Assembly (NCBI RefSeq): GCF_017094505.1
Contig: NZ_CP064787.1
Coordinates: forward strand, 2,232,001 to 2,296,000
Length of the DNA: 64,000 nucleotides
Origin: Halapricum desulfuricans
Lineage (GTDB): Archaea > Halobacteriota > Halobacteria > Halobacteriales > Haloarculaceae
Direction: 5' to 3'
Shown here piece by piece: positions 25,359 to 34,634 of this stretch (positions within the stretch are counted from its first letter, which is position 1; the number at the start of each line of letters is the position of its first letter). Under the pieces are notes generated by a model. The model ran no database searches and was not told where the DNA came from. It saw only the letters and a list, made by a program, of their open reading frames with translations. The translations under genes and the position numbers were made by a program.

Positions 25359-26513
25359 CTAGCGGGGTTGCTGACTGTAGATCAGGTCGCGCTGGATGTC
25401 GTTTGCTCCCTCGTAGATGACCGGGATCCGGACGTCCCGGTAGACGCGGGCGATCCGGCGGTCGGTCAACACGGAGCGGCCGCCGTGGAGCTTCATCCCC
25501 TGCTCGGCACAGTCGGCCGCGACATCCGTCGATTTGGTCTTTGCGAGCGCGGCCCAGAAGCCGGCGTCGTCGCTCGCTGCGACCTTGCTCGCGGCCCGCC
25601 AGGTCAGCGCGCGAGCGGCCTCGAACTCCAGACGCATCTCCGCGAGCGTGTGCTGGACCGCCTGAAAGTCGGCGACGTCCCGGCCGAACGCCGCCCGGTC
25701 GTGGACGAAGTCGTTGGCCTCCTCGATAGCGGCCGCCGCCAGCCCCAGGCCGTGACCGCCGACGATCACCCGACCGTGGTTGAAAAACTCCGCCAGGATG
25801 AAAAAGCCCGCACCCTCCGGCCCGATCAGGTTCCCCTCGGGGATCCGGCAGTCGTCGAACTCGATGTGGGCCTGTTTGCTCGCCCGAAAGCCCATCTTCT
25901 CGGGGATGTGCTCGGCGTCGTAGCCGTCGGCGTCGGTCGGGACGACGAACAGCGAGTAGTTGCCGTAGCGGTTGTCCGGGTCGTCGCCGGTCTTGGCGTA
26001 GACGGTCACCCAGTCGGCCTCGACGCCGTTGCCGATCCAGTACTTCTCGCCGTTCAGCACCCACTCGTCGCCGTCCTGCTCGGCGGTGGTCGTCATCCCC
26101 GCGAGGTCGCTCCCGGTCTCGGGCTCCGAGACTGCCAGTCCGGTGAGTTGCTCGTTTTCCGCGACTGGCCTGAGATATTCCTCCTTCTGGGCCTCGGTGC
26201 CGTGATCGGCCAGGATCTCCGCGCCGAAACTCGCCAGCTGGAGCGTCAGCGCGATCCCCGCGTCGGCGCGATAGAACTCCTCGGCGATCGCCAGTACCTG
26301 CTCTAAGTCGAAGCCGCGTCCCCCGTACTCTTCGGGAACGTCCTGGGCGACGAGTCCGGCCTCTATCCCCGCCTCGAGAACCTCCCAGGGGTACTCCCCG
26401 CGTCGGTAATACTCCTCGGCGTTCGGGGCGATGTGTTCCGCGGCGAATTCCCGCGCCTCCTGTTTGACCTCACGTGCGTGCTCCGGGACGATCCCGTCGT
26501 CGAGTAACGCCAT
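25359..26513 (-). CDS. Acyl-CoA dehydrogenase
   Basis: 384 residues. FAD-dependent alpha,beta-oxidation of an acyl-CoA. Visible: LAVSEPETGSDLAGM (substrate/FAD binding) and the C-terminal IYEGANDIQRDLIY with the usual catalytic-glutamate position. Chain length cannot be told. Single gene on the minus strand, convergent with the methyltransferase. Confidence 0.92.
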   Translation of the reverse strand: MALLDDGIVPEHAREVKQEAREFAAEHIAPNAEEYYRRGEYPWEVLEAGIEAGLVAQDVPEEYGGRGFDLEQVLAIAEEFYRADAGIALTLQLASFGAEILADHGTEAQKEEYLRPVAENEQLTGLAVSEPETGSDLAGMTTTAEQDGDEWVLNGEKYWIGNGVEADWVTVYAKTGDDPDNRYGNYSLFVVPTDADGYDAEHIPEKMGFRASKQAHIEFDDCRIPEGNLIGPEGAGFFILAEFFNHGRVIVGGHGLGLAAAAIEEANDFVHDRAAFGRDVADFQAVQHTLAEMRLEFEAARALTWRAASKVAASDDAGFWAALAKTKSTDVAADCAEQGMKLHGGRSVLTDRRIARVYRDVRIPVIYEGANDIQRDLIYSQQPR

Positions 26514-26613
26514 GATCTATCGTGTTGTTTCGGGCCGATAAATACGCGATGGAACCGGAAGAAACGCCGGGGGAGTTTGCAGGACGGAGCCACGATCTTG
26601 CGAGGTGTCAGTT

Positions 26614-27216
26614 CTAGACTTCGATTTCCTGCATCAGGTCGACCAGTTCCTCAAGTTGCGGGAACGTGTAGACGGTGACGTCGATGTCGGAGTCGAGCGC
26701 GTGGATGTGTGAGTCGAACATCAGCGCCATCTCCGAGCCGCGGCCGCCGACGAGCCGGTCGACCATGCCGCTGCCCGGCCCGTAGGTGAACGTCGGCGTG
26801 CCCATGTCGATGGTCGTCTCGAGGACGTTCGCCCACCCGTCGATGAACCCCGAGGTCATGATATTGCCGATCTCTTCGATGGCCGACCGTTCCATGTCGG
26901 TGAATCCGTTCTGTTCGGGATCGGCCCCGCCCATGTCGCCGAGCATACCCTGAGCGAGGGTCTTGGCGTTGGTGTAATCGAGCAGAAAGAGGACGTGTCC
27001 GTGCGGCGGTTCCTGGAGTTCGATCGAGATGCCGATCAGCTTCTCGTCGCCGACGTGAGTCTTGATGTCGGGGATGTCGATGAAGTTGATCTTGGTGATC
27101 TCCATCTCGGTCTCCATCCCCGTCATCTGACTGAGGTGGTCGGCGACGGTGTTGCCCCCTTCCTTGGCCATCTTGTTGAACAACGCGAGCTTCCGGATAT
27201 CGAGCATCAGACTCAT
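26614..27216 (-). CDS. cheC: CheC-family CheY-P phosphatase
   Basis: 200 residues from the ATG at 27216 (an in-frame ATG at 27252 adds 12). The phosphatase motif S-x3-E-x2-N is present once, SAIEEIGN, followed by a proline in TPTFTYG. CheC family members dephosphorylate CheY-P and adapt chemotaxis. Not next to other chemotaxis genes here. CheX/FliY relatives are less likely by length. Confidence 0.88.
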   Translation of the reverse strand: MSLMLDIRKLALFNKMAKEGGNTVADHLSQMTGMETEMEITKINFIDIPDIKTHVGDEKLIGISIELQEPPHGHVLFLLDYTNAKTLAQGMLGDMGGADPEQNGFTDMERSAIEEIGNIMTSGFIDGWANVLETTIDMGTPTFTYGPGSGMVDRLVGGRGSEMALMFDSHIHALDSDIDVTVYTFPQLEELVDLMQEIEV

Positions 27217-27320
27217 GGTGACGATTGAATTACCCGCCTGTTTCGACCGCATCCCTATAAGTCATAGTCCCGTGATTTTCGCTGCCGAGAATCGGCCCGG
27301 CTGCTATTAGCCACGCGTTT

Positions 27321-27986
27321 TCATTCGATCCGGCGGCTCACCGCGACGCCTTCTCCCACAGGCAGTAGCGTCGTCTGGAAGTCGGGATCGGCCCGGACGG
27401 CCGCCAGGTAGTCGGCGATCCCCTCGGTCGGGCCGGTCGCGTCGACGGACTCGCCCTCGAGCAGGCGTCGGACGTCCTCGTGGTCGATCGTGCTCCCGGC
27501 GACAGCGTTGTCCGCGACCACGACCCCTCCGGGGGCGACCTTTCCGCGGACGCTCTCGAAGGCCTCCCGGTAGCGGTGTTTCTCGTTGTCGATCAACACG
27601 ACGTCGAAGGGCCCGTCGTACGACTCGATCGTCTCGATTGCGTCGCCCAACTCGAAGTGTGCACCCGCCCCGAAGTCACCGCGGTCGAGGTACTCGCGTG
27701 CCAGTTCGAGCTCGTCCTCGTCGATCTCGGTGAGGACGATCTCGCCGTCGTCGGGAAGCGCCCGGCGGAACCAGTAGGCGGAGTAGCCGTACCCCGACCC
27801 GAACTCGAAGACCCGTTCGGCCCCGACCATACGCGCGAGTAGTTCGAGCCACCCGCCGACGGCGGGACCGACCGTCGGAAAGCCCTCGCGGTCGGCATAG
27901 TCGTCCATCTCGGCGAGTACCTCGTCGCCGTCCGGGCCGACGACGCGTGCGAACTGTTCGATGCTATCGGGGATCGGATTGGACAT
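27321..27986 (-). CDS. O-methyltransferase (catechol-type, class I SAM)
   Basis: 221 residues. SAM-binding FEFGSGYGYSAYWFRRALP, acidic strand IVLTEIDEDEL, then FDVVLIDNEKHRYREAFE and GGVVVADNAV, all in the order of caffeoyl-CoA/catechol O-methyltransferases. Substrate unknown. A hairpin terminator candidate lies between this divergent pair (28091). Confidence 0.88.
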   Translation of the reverse strand: MSNPIPDSIEQFARVVGPDGDEVLAEMDDYADREGFPTVGPAVGGWLELLARMVGAERVFEFGSGYGYSAYWFRRALPDDGEIVLTEIDEDELELAREYLDRGDFGAGAHFELGDAIETIESYDGPFDVVLIDNEKHRYREAFESVRGKVAPGGVVVADNAVAGSTIDHEDVRRLLEGESVDATGPTEGIADYLAAVRADPDFQTTLLPVGEGVAVSRRIE

Positions 27987-28090
27987 GTGGTGACTGATGG
28001 GGGTCGGACTGAAAACGTTGCTCTCTTTGACAGAGATACTTGTTCCGTTGCACGGACGGGGCAGAATATGGACTCGTCGGGTGGAAGGTG

Positions 28091-28120
28091 ATCCCGCCGG
28101 TCAGTTCTAGGCGGGATTTT
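28091..28120 (+). terminator. Hairpin followed by TTT between divergent genes
   Basis: ATCCCGCC (28091-28098) pairs perfectly with GGCGGGAT (28110-28117) around an 11-base loop and is followed by TTT. It lies in the gap between two divergent genes, so it may also be a promoter-proximal structure. Confidence 0.4.
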
Positions 28121-28191
28121 CCCCTTCAGTACAACGAGCGGGCAACCTGCGCCGCGCAAGGCAAAAGCCACTGGGGCTCGGACACCGACCA

Positions 28192-28797
28192 ATGGCTGTC
28201 CTGACAGCGCTCCGCCAGGGAGTCCGATCGCACACGCTCGGGGTCGCCGCGGTGATCACGGCAGTCGGCTACGCCCTCGTGATGAACGCCTTCGAGGGGT
28301 TCGTCCCGCTGTTTCCCTCGATCGGCGAACCGACCGTCCGACTGCTCAGCGACGTCATCGTGGTCATCAACGCCGCGACCCTGACCGCGCTGCTCGCGGG
28401 CGTCTACTACATCCGCCAGCGCCGGATCGAGCGCCACCGGACCGCGATGGTGACGGCCGTCGCTCTGGAACTGGGGTTTCTGGTGCTTTACCTCTGGAAA
28501 GTCGGGGGCGGTGGCGAGCTGTACATCCAGGCGAGCGGCCTGTTCCGGACGTCGTATCTGCTGATTCTCGCCGTCCACCTGATCTGCTCGGCGCTTTCGG
28601 TCCCGCTCGTGATCTACGCCGTCCTGCTGGGACTGACCCGCACGCCGACGGAACTCGCGGACACCGCACACGCACGCGTCGGCCGCGTCGCCGTCGGGGT
28701 CTGGTCGATCAGCCTCGCGCTCGGGATCGTCACCAGCGCCATGCTTCGGATCGCCGGCTCGGAACTGGAGACGGTCGGGGCGATCGTGCTGGTGTGA
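28192..28797 (+). CDS. DUF420 membrane protein (CtaM-like)
   Basis: 201 residues, five to six membrane helices. The conserved RRIERHRTAM and histidines in VHLICSALSVPLVIY fit DUF420, a family linked to haem-copper oxidase assembly (CtaM/YozB). No oxidase gene is in the window. Starts MAVLTALRQGVRSH. Confidence 0.8.
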   Translation: MAVLTALRQGVRSHTLGVAAVITAVGYALVMNAFEGFVPLFPSIGEPTVRLLSDVIVVINAATLTALLAGVYYIRQRRIERHRTAMVTAVALELGFLVLYLWKVGGGGELYIQASGLFRTSYLLILAVHLICSALSVPLVIYAVLLGLTRTPTELADTAHARVGRVAVGVWSISLALGIVTSAMLRIAGSELETVGAIVLV

Positions 28798-28804
28798 CTG
28801 CCGG

Positions 28805-30079
28805 TCACGCCAGCTCGAGGCTCAGGTGCTCGACCGGCGGGCCGTCGGTCTCGAGCCCGTACCGCGGGGCGGCCAGCGCGACGAGCACGTCCGTCAGGAA
28901 CGACTCCTCGTCGAGCACGGCCGTCACGTCCGACCGGCCGGGCAACTCCGTCGAGCGGAACAGCTCTCGGATCTCCGGGATCGAGGCGACGCCCTTCTCG
29001 TCGAGGTCCGCGACCACGTTCTGGACGGCGAGCCAGGTCCGGACGGTCGTGACGAGGTACTCCCGGGCGCGGCCCTCGGGGTTGGGGACGTCGACGATCG
29101 TCGAGAGGTAGCTGGCCGCGCTGCTGTCGGCGATATCGACGTCGTCTTCCAGCCACTCAAGCACTTCCTCGCGGGTCGCGTCGGCGTCGAGTTCCTCGAC
29201 GGCTCGCTCGCAGATGTCGGCCTCCTCGTCGGCAATCTCGTGGAAGACGTTGCCGACGACGACGGCGTCCGCACCGGCATCGAGGACCGCCTGTGCGTTC
29301 TCGCGGCTGTCGAGGCCGCCGCCGTACCACAGCCGCGACCACCGGCGACCGTCGTCGACGGCTTCGAGGATCGACTCGGCTTGCTCGCCGCCGAACGTCC
29401 CCGAGTACTCGAGATAGATGAGCTCGCTCCCGAGGTGGCGCTCGGCGGCCATCGCGCGCTGTTTGGCCGTCCGCGGATCGAGCAGGTCGGCCTCGGTGAC
29501 GTTGCTCTCGCGGGCGGCCGCGCTGTCCGGGTTCATGATGATGTACGCCTCGAAGACCGCCTCTTTGAGCAGCCAGGACGTCGCGAACGCTGCGAGCCGA
29601 TCCTCGATGGTCTCGCCGGGCGAGATGGGAAGCTTCTCGGCGATCATCTCCGGCGCGAGGTCGGACTCGATGTACTCGACGCCCGACCCCAACTGGCCGA
29701 TCAGCGCCTCGACGTCGCCGTTGAGCACCTCGGGGATGGCCAGAAACTCCGCCTTCGAGTGGGTGTCGGTCGTGACCTGTTTGGGACCGCTCGGCTCCTG
29801 GAAGGCCGGAACCGGCCGGTCGGCGACGAGTTCGAGCGTCTCCTCGGTGTTCTGACCGGTCACGTCCCGCGAGCCGCCGACCTCCAGCGCGCTCGTGTGC
29901 TGGAGATACAGCGGGAACAACAGCGGTACCTTCTTTTCGTCCTCCGGATCGATCTTGGTGATGTGCGTCCACGAGTTCGGGACCGGGTTCGTGTCCACGT
30001 CCAGCAGCGATCGACCGGCGATCCGTGCGAGCGTCGAGTACCGCTCGACGCCCCGTGCGATGTTTTCGAGCCCCGTCAT
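28805..30079 (-). CDS. GGGP synthase (PcrB)-like TIM-barrel protein with C-terminal extension
   Basis: 424 residues. N-terminal part: HITKIDPEDEKK, then YLEYSGTFGG and LWYGGGLDSRENAQAVLDAGADAVVVGN match the geranylgeranylglyceryl phosphate synthase/PcrB family, which makes the first ether bond of archaeal lipids. Known members are about 230-250 residues; here the last ~110-150 form an extra acidic helical extension. May be a paralog rather than the main GGGPS. Confidence 0.75.
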   Translation of the reverse strand: MTGLENIARGVERYSTLARIAGRSLLDVDTNPVPNSWTHITKIDPEDEKKVPLLFPLYLQHTSALEVGGSRDVTGQNTEETLELVADRPVPAFQEPSGPKQVTTDTHSKAEFLAIPEVLNGDVEALIGQLGSGVEYIESDLAPEMIAEKLPISPGETIEDRLAAFATSWLLKEAVFEAYIIMNPDSAAARESNVTEADLLDPRTAKQRAMAAERHLGSELIYLEYSGTFGGEQAESILEAVDDGRRWSRLWYGGGLDSRENAQAVLDAGADAVVVGNVFHEIADEEADICERAVEELDADATREEVLEWLEDDVDIADSSAASYLSTIVDVPNPEGRAREYLVTTVRTWLAVQNVVADLDEKGVASIPEIRELFRSTELPGRSDVTAVLDEESFLTDVLVALAAPRYGLETDGPPVEHLSLELA

Positions 30080-30140
30080 TACCCGTTCCGTGGGCGCGTT
30101 AGTATAAAAGCCTGGTAGAATGTCTTTCGTCCGCTCGGGG

Positions 30141-31343
30141 CTAGTCCGTTCCCGGAAGGACGTGTGGGTTGCCGGACAGGTAGATGTACTCGGTCGCGAT
30201 GCCGGTCAGCGGCGACTCGGTCTCGGCAGCGTAGGTTCGCGCGAGGTCGAGATACTGCTCGGTCAGGTCCCGAACGCGGCGGGCCGCCTCGCGGTCGCCC
30301 TCGGCCAGCAGATACTCGGCGGTGACGGGCGTGAGCTGTCCGTCTTCCACGTCGGCCCCGTAGTCGTCGACGTCGTCGAGCCAGATCTGGGCGGCGACGA
30401 TCGACAGCACGATCGAGCGCTTGAACGCCGTCTCGACCGGCAGCCCAGCGGCGCGGTACATCTCGATCATCGCGTCGTAGATCACGCCGACCCGGGCGTA
30501 CTGGGTCCAGAGGTACGGCAGGTCGCGTTCCTCGCCGGTGAACACGTCGGTGTCGGCGTCGAACGGGGCGTCGCGGTACTCCGCCTCAATGGTCGTGCGG
30601 GCGTCGCCGTCCCCATCGCGGGCGCGCTCGTAGAGGTCACGGAAGTGTGGGTCACGGTCCTGATGTGCTTCCGAGAGCTCGACTGCCCACTCGTAGCTCT
30701 CGGTGAGTTCGTCCGGGAGGGCTTCGAGGCGGTCCTCCAGATCGGTCTGCAGAGTCTTCTGGGCGACCCGCGCGACTCTCGCTCGCTCCTCGCGGTCGAC
30801 CGCAAGCGAGACCTCGAAGTCCTCGTATTCGGCGTCGTTGACGGCGTCGCGCATGTCGCCGTCGAGCAGCGCCCCGATCACGACCCGGGTGAGATACTCC
30901 GCTCGGTCGACCAGTTCCCGGGGGTCGTCGGAACTTCCCTCCCACTCGTCCGGGTCCGCCGGTGCGCGGTACGCCTCGCTCCCGACTGCGTCGTCGACGC
31001 GACTGGCCCACGTGCTTTCGGCGACCGGATCGAAGCCGTCGGCGCGGCGCTGTGCGCGCCGGTAGAGATACCCCAGCGTCAGCTCGGCCGGCAACAGCAG
31101 CTTGGTGTCGTACTCGAAGGTGACCGACTCGACATCGAACTCCCTGGCGAGCGCCGACTCGACGCTCGTGAACACGTCTTCGACCATCGCCTCAGTCCGG
31201 TCGTCGACGGTCGATTTCAGCCGGAGGCTCGCGAGGTCGAACTGTCCGGTGTGGCCGTAGTAGCTGAAAACGGCCCGCACGGCCGTCGGGAGCGTCGAAC
31301 GGCGGGCCAGCCAGCCGGCAGTCGCACGAAGTGGTCCTGTCAT
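30141..31343 (-). CDS. Conserved haloarchaeal protein, unrecognised
   Basis: 400 residues; start MTGPLRATAGWLARRS at 31343. Mostly helical and acidic, with weak hydrophobic helices in the C-terminal third (AFKRSIVLSIVAAQIWLDDV). No motif recognised. It has strong haloarchaeal codon use, so the call as a gene is firm even though function is unknown. Divergent from the membrane protein at 31423. Confidence 0.75.
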   Translation of the reverse strand: MTGPLRATAGWLARRSTLPTAVRAVFSYYGHTGQFDLASLRLKSTVDDRTEAMVEDVFTSVESALAREFDVESVTFEYDTKLLLPAELTLGYLYRRAQRRADGFDPVAESTWASRVDDAVGSEAYRAPADPDEWEGSSDDPRELVDRAEYLTRVVIGALLDGDMRDAVNDAEYEDFEVSLAVDREERARVARVAQKTLQTDLEDRLEALPDELTESYEWAVELSEAHQDRDPHFRDLYERARDGDGDARTTIEAEYRDAPFDADTDVFTGEERDLPYLWTQYARVGVIYDAMIEMYRAAGLPVETAFKRSIVLSIVAAQIWLDDVDDYGADVEDGQLTPVTAEYLLAEGDREAARRVRDLTEQYLDLARTYAAETESPLTGIATEYIYLSGNPHVLPGTD

Positions 31344-31422
31344 AGGTGAGTGATCGGTGCAGTTGCAGATTCTCCACCCGGCCGGATAAAGACGCTTGTC
31401 CTTTCGTCCAGTACACCTAGAC

Positions 31423-32751
31423 ATGGACCAGCTGAGCGCGTTGCTCGCGAGCCGGGAGCGCGACGTGATCGTCGGCTGGGTCGCCGTCGCCGTGCTCGCG
31501 CTGACGGCCGTCGAGACGCTTCTCGACGGGGCGTTCAACTGGACGTTCATCGCGCTCGTCGTCGCGGTGGTGGTCTTGACCCCTGCCATCGCTCTCCGCG
31601 ACCGACGGGCGATGCCGCCCTGGGAACTGATCGCGCTCGTGCTCGCGCCGATCCTCTGGCAGGCGTTGCTGGGCCACTCCTTCCGAACGGAAATCCCGGC
31701 GTACCTGGCCGTGGCTGCGCTCGCGCTGCTCGCCATCACCGAACTGCACCAGTTCACGTCGGCCCGGATGAACCGCTCGTTCGCGGTCGTGCTGGTCGTG
31801 CTGACGACGCTCGCGGTCGCCGGCGTCTGGAACGTCCTCCAGTGGACCTCGGACGTGCTCTTCGAGACGACGTTCGTACTCGACGGGCGCAGCCAGGACG
31901 CGATCAACGCCGACGTAATGGTGGAGTTCGTCTCCGCCGGCTGTGGCGGGATCGGCGCTGGCGTACTCTTCGACCTGTTCGTCCGCTCGCGGGACGACGA
32001 CCAGTCCGATCGAACGTACGTCCCGCCGGAACCGGAAGGTGATCCGAGGGCCGGAGACGACCTCGCGTCCGGCACACGTAACGCGTCTGAGTCGCGGCGG
32101 TTGCGCGATCGGCTTTCGATCAGCCCGCGTCGACAGCGCCAGGCCAGCCGCGCGATGCAGGTGCTGCTCGTCGTGATCCTGCTTGGAGGGCTGTACGCGC
32201 GCGATTTGGCAGTGATCGTCAACGCGGCAGTCATGCTCGCGATCACGTTCGTCCCGGCAATTTTGCGCCACGAATACGACTTCGCGATGGACGCCGGACT
32301 GGTCCTCTGGATCACCGCCGCAGTGTCCCTGCACGCGCTGGGCTCGACCGGACTCTACGCTCGGATCCCGCTGTTCGATCGCTTCACGCACGCGCTGTCG
32401 GCGACGGTCGTCGCCGCCGGCGGCTACGCCGTCTTCCGGGCGGTCCACGTCCACGTCGAGCGCGTCCATGTCCCCCCGAAGCTGATGGGCGCGTTCATCC
32501 TGTTGTTCGTGTTCGCCGCCGGCGTCATCTGGGAGATTCTCGAGTTCACACTCGATCAGGGCGCCGCCGCGCTGGGGGTTCAGGCCGTGCTCATCCAGTA
32601 CGGGATCGACGACACGATCGGCGATCTGCTGTTCAACGCACTCGGCGCGATCGTCGTCACGGTCTGGGGGACGGGCTATCTGACCGACCTTTCGGAGTCG
32701 GTCGCGGACCGGGTCGTGGCGTGGTTCGAAACGGACGGTCAGCCGGAGTGA
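31423..32751 (+). CDS. Polytopic membrane protein, unrecognised
   Basis: 442 residues; start MDQLSALLASRERD at 31423. About ten helices in two halves separated by a basic/acidic loop near 210-245. The second half (RFTHALSATVVAAGGYAVFRA, then GVIWEILEFTLDQ, then DTIGDLLFNALGAIV) has the H and E-W/E pattern of DUF2238 (YjdF-like) membrane proteins; assignment tentative. Confidence 0.7.
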   Translation: MDQLSALLASRERDVIVGWVAVAVLALTAVETLLDGAFNWTFIALVVAVVVLTPAIALRDRRAMPPWELIALVLAPILWQALLGHSFRTEIPAYLAVAALALLAITELHQFTSARMNRSFAVVLVVLTTLAVAGVWNVLQWTSDVLFETTFVLDGRSQDAINADVMVEFVSAGCGGIGAGVLFDLFVRSRDDDQSDRTYVPPEPEGDPRAGDDLASGTRNASESRRLRDRLSISPRRQRQASRAMQVLLVVILLGGLYARDLAVIVNAAVMLAITFVPAILRHEYDFAMDAGLVLWITAAVSLHALGSTGLYARIPLFDRFTHALSATVVAAGGYAVFRAVHVHVERVHVPPKLMGAFILLFVFAAGVIWEILEFTLDQGAAALGVQAVLIQYGIDDTIGDLLFNALGAIVVTVWGTGYLTDLSESVADRVVAWFETDGQPE

Positions 32752-32822
32752 TATTGTTCCGTGGCATCACTGGTATCCCCTTTCGGGACGAAACCGACTG
32801 ACCCCTCGGAGTGTGGCGGGTC

Positions 32823-32885
32823 ATAGTGGTTGCTATACCGATTTACCGATGTGACCGCACGGAACAGACGTCCAGCAACCACTAT
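32823..32885. repeat. MITE-like palindromic element, family 1, copy B (internally deleted)
   Basis: 63 bp. Perfect 12-bp ends ATAGTGGTTGCT / AGCAACCACTAT. Interior CCGATTTACCGATGTGACC matches copies A and C but about 20 bases of the central hairpin are missing. Confidence 0.8.
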
Positions 32886-32935
32886 CAGGGGCGTCCCGTA
32901 CGCGTGCGTCGTGTCTAACGAGGCGAGCAGCTCCT

Positions 32936-33034
32936 GACGACTTCGATCCCGACTTCGAGATCGACCCCGACGACAGACTGCTGGTCGCCGGCAGTGACGA
33001 CGCGCTCGACGCGTTCGAGACGGCGATGCCGTGA
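32936..33034 (+). pseudogene. C-terminal remnant of a TrkA-C-domain protein
   Basis: 32 residues, DDFDPDFEIDPDDRLLVAGS followed by DDALDAFE, match the end of haloarchaeal TrkA-C regulatory domains. No start, no N-terminal domain. The rest of the 413-base gap (32752-33164) holds only repeat B and this scrap. Confidence 0.4.
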
Positions 33035-33164
33035 TGATGCCGGCTGGCTCGAGACGACAGGACGTGATGTCATCGACTGAATCGAGACGGCAACCGGCCG
33101 AATCCGGTCTGCGAATGGTGTCAATCCGGAATTGACTTACAGCGACCGGACCGAACAGCCGCGT

Positions 33165-33314
33165 ATGACCGACTCAGATGCCGCCGTCGAGCAATTCCTC
33201 GACGCCGTCGACGCCGCGTTCGAGGAGTACGACCAGGGATACGCCGACGCCGACGCGACGCTGCGGGTCGTCCGTACGCACGTCGAGGACCTTCGGGACG
33301 ACGTCGACCACTGA
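33165..33314 (+). CDS. 49-residue acidic helical protein
   Basis: Starts MTDSDAAVEQFLDAVDAAF and ends DLRDDVDH; almost all helix. Codon use is haloarchaeal. Not recognised; a small cytosolic protein of unknown function. Confidence 0.5.
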   Translation: MTDSDAAVEQFLDAVDAAFEEYDQGYADADATLRVVRTHVEDLRDDVDH

Positions 33315-33393
33315 CCGTGCCCGTCGACGACGGTCTCCGGGACGCCGTCGGCCACTGAACCGCCGCGTGTGCCCCGTCGTGGCGGCCACGGCG

Positions 33394-34584
33394 TCACGGA
33401 TTCAACCAGGCGGTCCAGCCGTCAAAGGTCGACGTCTCGGACCCGCGCGCTCCCCGGCGGCCGTAGAGCACCACGCCGTCGTCGAGTGCCGCGAGTCCGT
33501 TCACCAGGACCTCGCCGTCGTCCTTCGAATCCGGATAGTACCCGGCCCAGCGCATCGACCCGTCCGGTTCGGTCGCGGCCAGCCAGACCCGATCACCGGT
33601 GTGGCCGACGAGGACCGGTCCGCCCGCGTCGACGACCCACCCGACGGAGAGGTTCTCCGGTCCGTCGCTGTCGTTTGGATCGAACACGCGTGTCCACTCG
33701 ATTCCCCCGTCCGGCCCCAGCGACAGGAGCACGAGGTGATTGTCGCCCTGTCCGAAGTGTACCGTCCGAGCGACCCCGTACGTCCCGGTCGAACCGGAGG
33801 CGATAGACGCCACGCTGTAAGACTCGTCGTCGAACGTCACCGTTCGCTGCCAGGCTTCGGTCCCGTCGCCACCGTATCTGACGACCCATATCTCGTCGTT
33901 CTTGTCGCCGCCGGCCAGGACACCGTCACCGACGGGTGTGGCCGCACCGAACCGGTAGTCAGCCTCCGCTTTCCCGACGCTTCGCTCCCAGAGGATGATG
34001 CCATCGAGATCGAACCGGCGACAGACCGCCGTCGAGTTCGAGTCGTCCCCACCCCTGTGCACTCCAGCGGTTAGCAGCGAGTCGCCGTCGACAGTGACCG
34101 TTGAGTACGTGAGCCCGCTGTCGGCGTCGACTTCGAAGTCGGTCCCGGAGACGCCCCGGAGCCACGAGGTCCACGATTCCCGCCACCACCCTTCGACGAT
34201 CGTCGCCTCGCCGACCCGTTCGACGGACCGTACGTCGTTCGACGGGAGCGATTCGAGCGTCCGATCGGACACTCGCTCGCCCCTCGGACTGATCGTCACG
34301 AGTTGAGGTGCTTCGAGATCGCCGTCCGATCGCCCGTACAGCAGCGCCGTCAGTCCGGTCGGCCGCTCGGCGACGTCGACGACTCCCTGCTCTCGCTCCG
34401 ATTCGCCGGTCCACTCGCGTTCGAACTGTGGTGGGGCGGGGGCGTTGTCCGGGACGGCCGCAAAACCCAGCGGTTCGGGCGCGCCGGAGGGCGACGCCGT
34501 CCCGTCGCCGGGACTGCCGAGACAGCCGGCCAGGAGTCCGCCCCCGGCAACTGTAAGGAACGTTCGTCTGGAGGGCGTTTGCAT
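33394..34584 (-). CDS. Tat-exported lipoprotein, beta-propeller-like
   Basis: 396 residues from the ATG at 34584 (a second ATG at 34590). Twin-arginine SRRTFLTVAGG and lipobox LLAGC near residue 20: Tat export then lipid anchoring outside the membrane. The rest shows repeated blades (LLTAGVHRGGDD, VLAGGDKNDEIWVVRYGG, VWLAATEPDGSMRWAG) as in PQQ-like propellers. Paralog of the next gene upstream; likely duplicated. Confidence 0.85.
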   Translation of the reverse strand: MQTPSRRTFLTVAGGGLLAGCLGSPGDGTASPSGAPEPLGFAAVPDNAPAPPQFEREWTGESEREQGVVDVAERPTGLTALLYGRSDGDLEAPQLVTISPRGERVSDRTLESLPSNDVRSVERVGEATIVEGWWRESWTSWLRGVSGTDFEVDADSGLTYSTVTVDGDSLLTAGVHRGGDDSNSTAVCRRFDLDGIILWERSVGKAEADYRFGAATPVGDGVLAGGDKNDEIWVVRYGGDGTEAWQRTVTFDDESYSVASIASGSTGTYGVARTVHFGQGDNHLVLLSLGPDGGIEWTRVFDPNDSDGPENLSVGWVVDAGGPVLVGHTGDRVWLAATEPDGSMRWAGYYPDSKDDGEVLVNGLAALDDGVVLYGRRGARGSETSTFDGWTAWLNP

Positions 34585-34634
34585 GCACATTAGTGTAAAC
34601 GACGGAAAATAAATTTTGGGCCTATACGGGGCAG

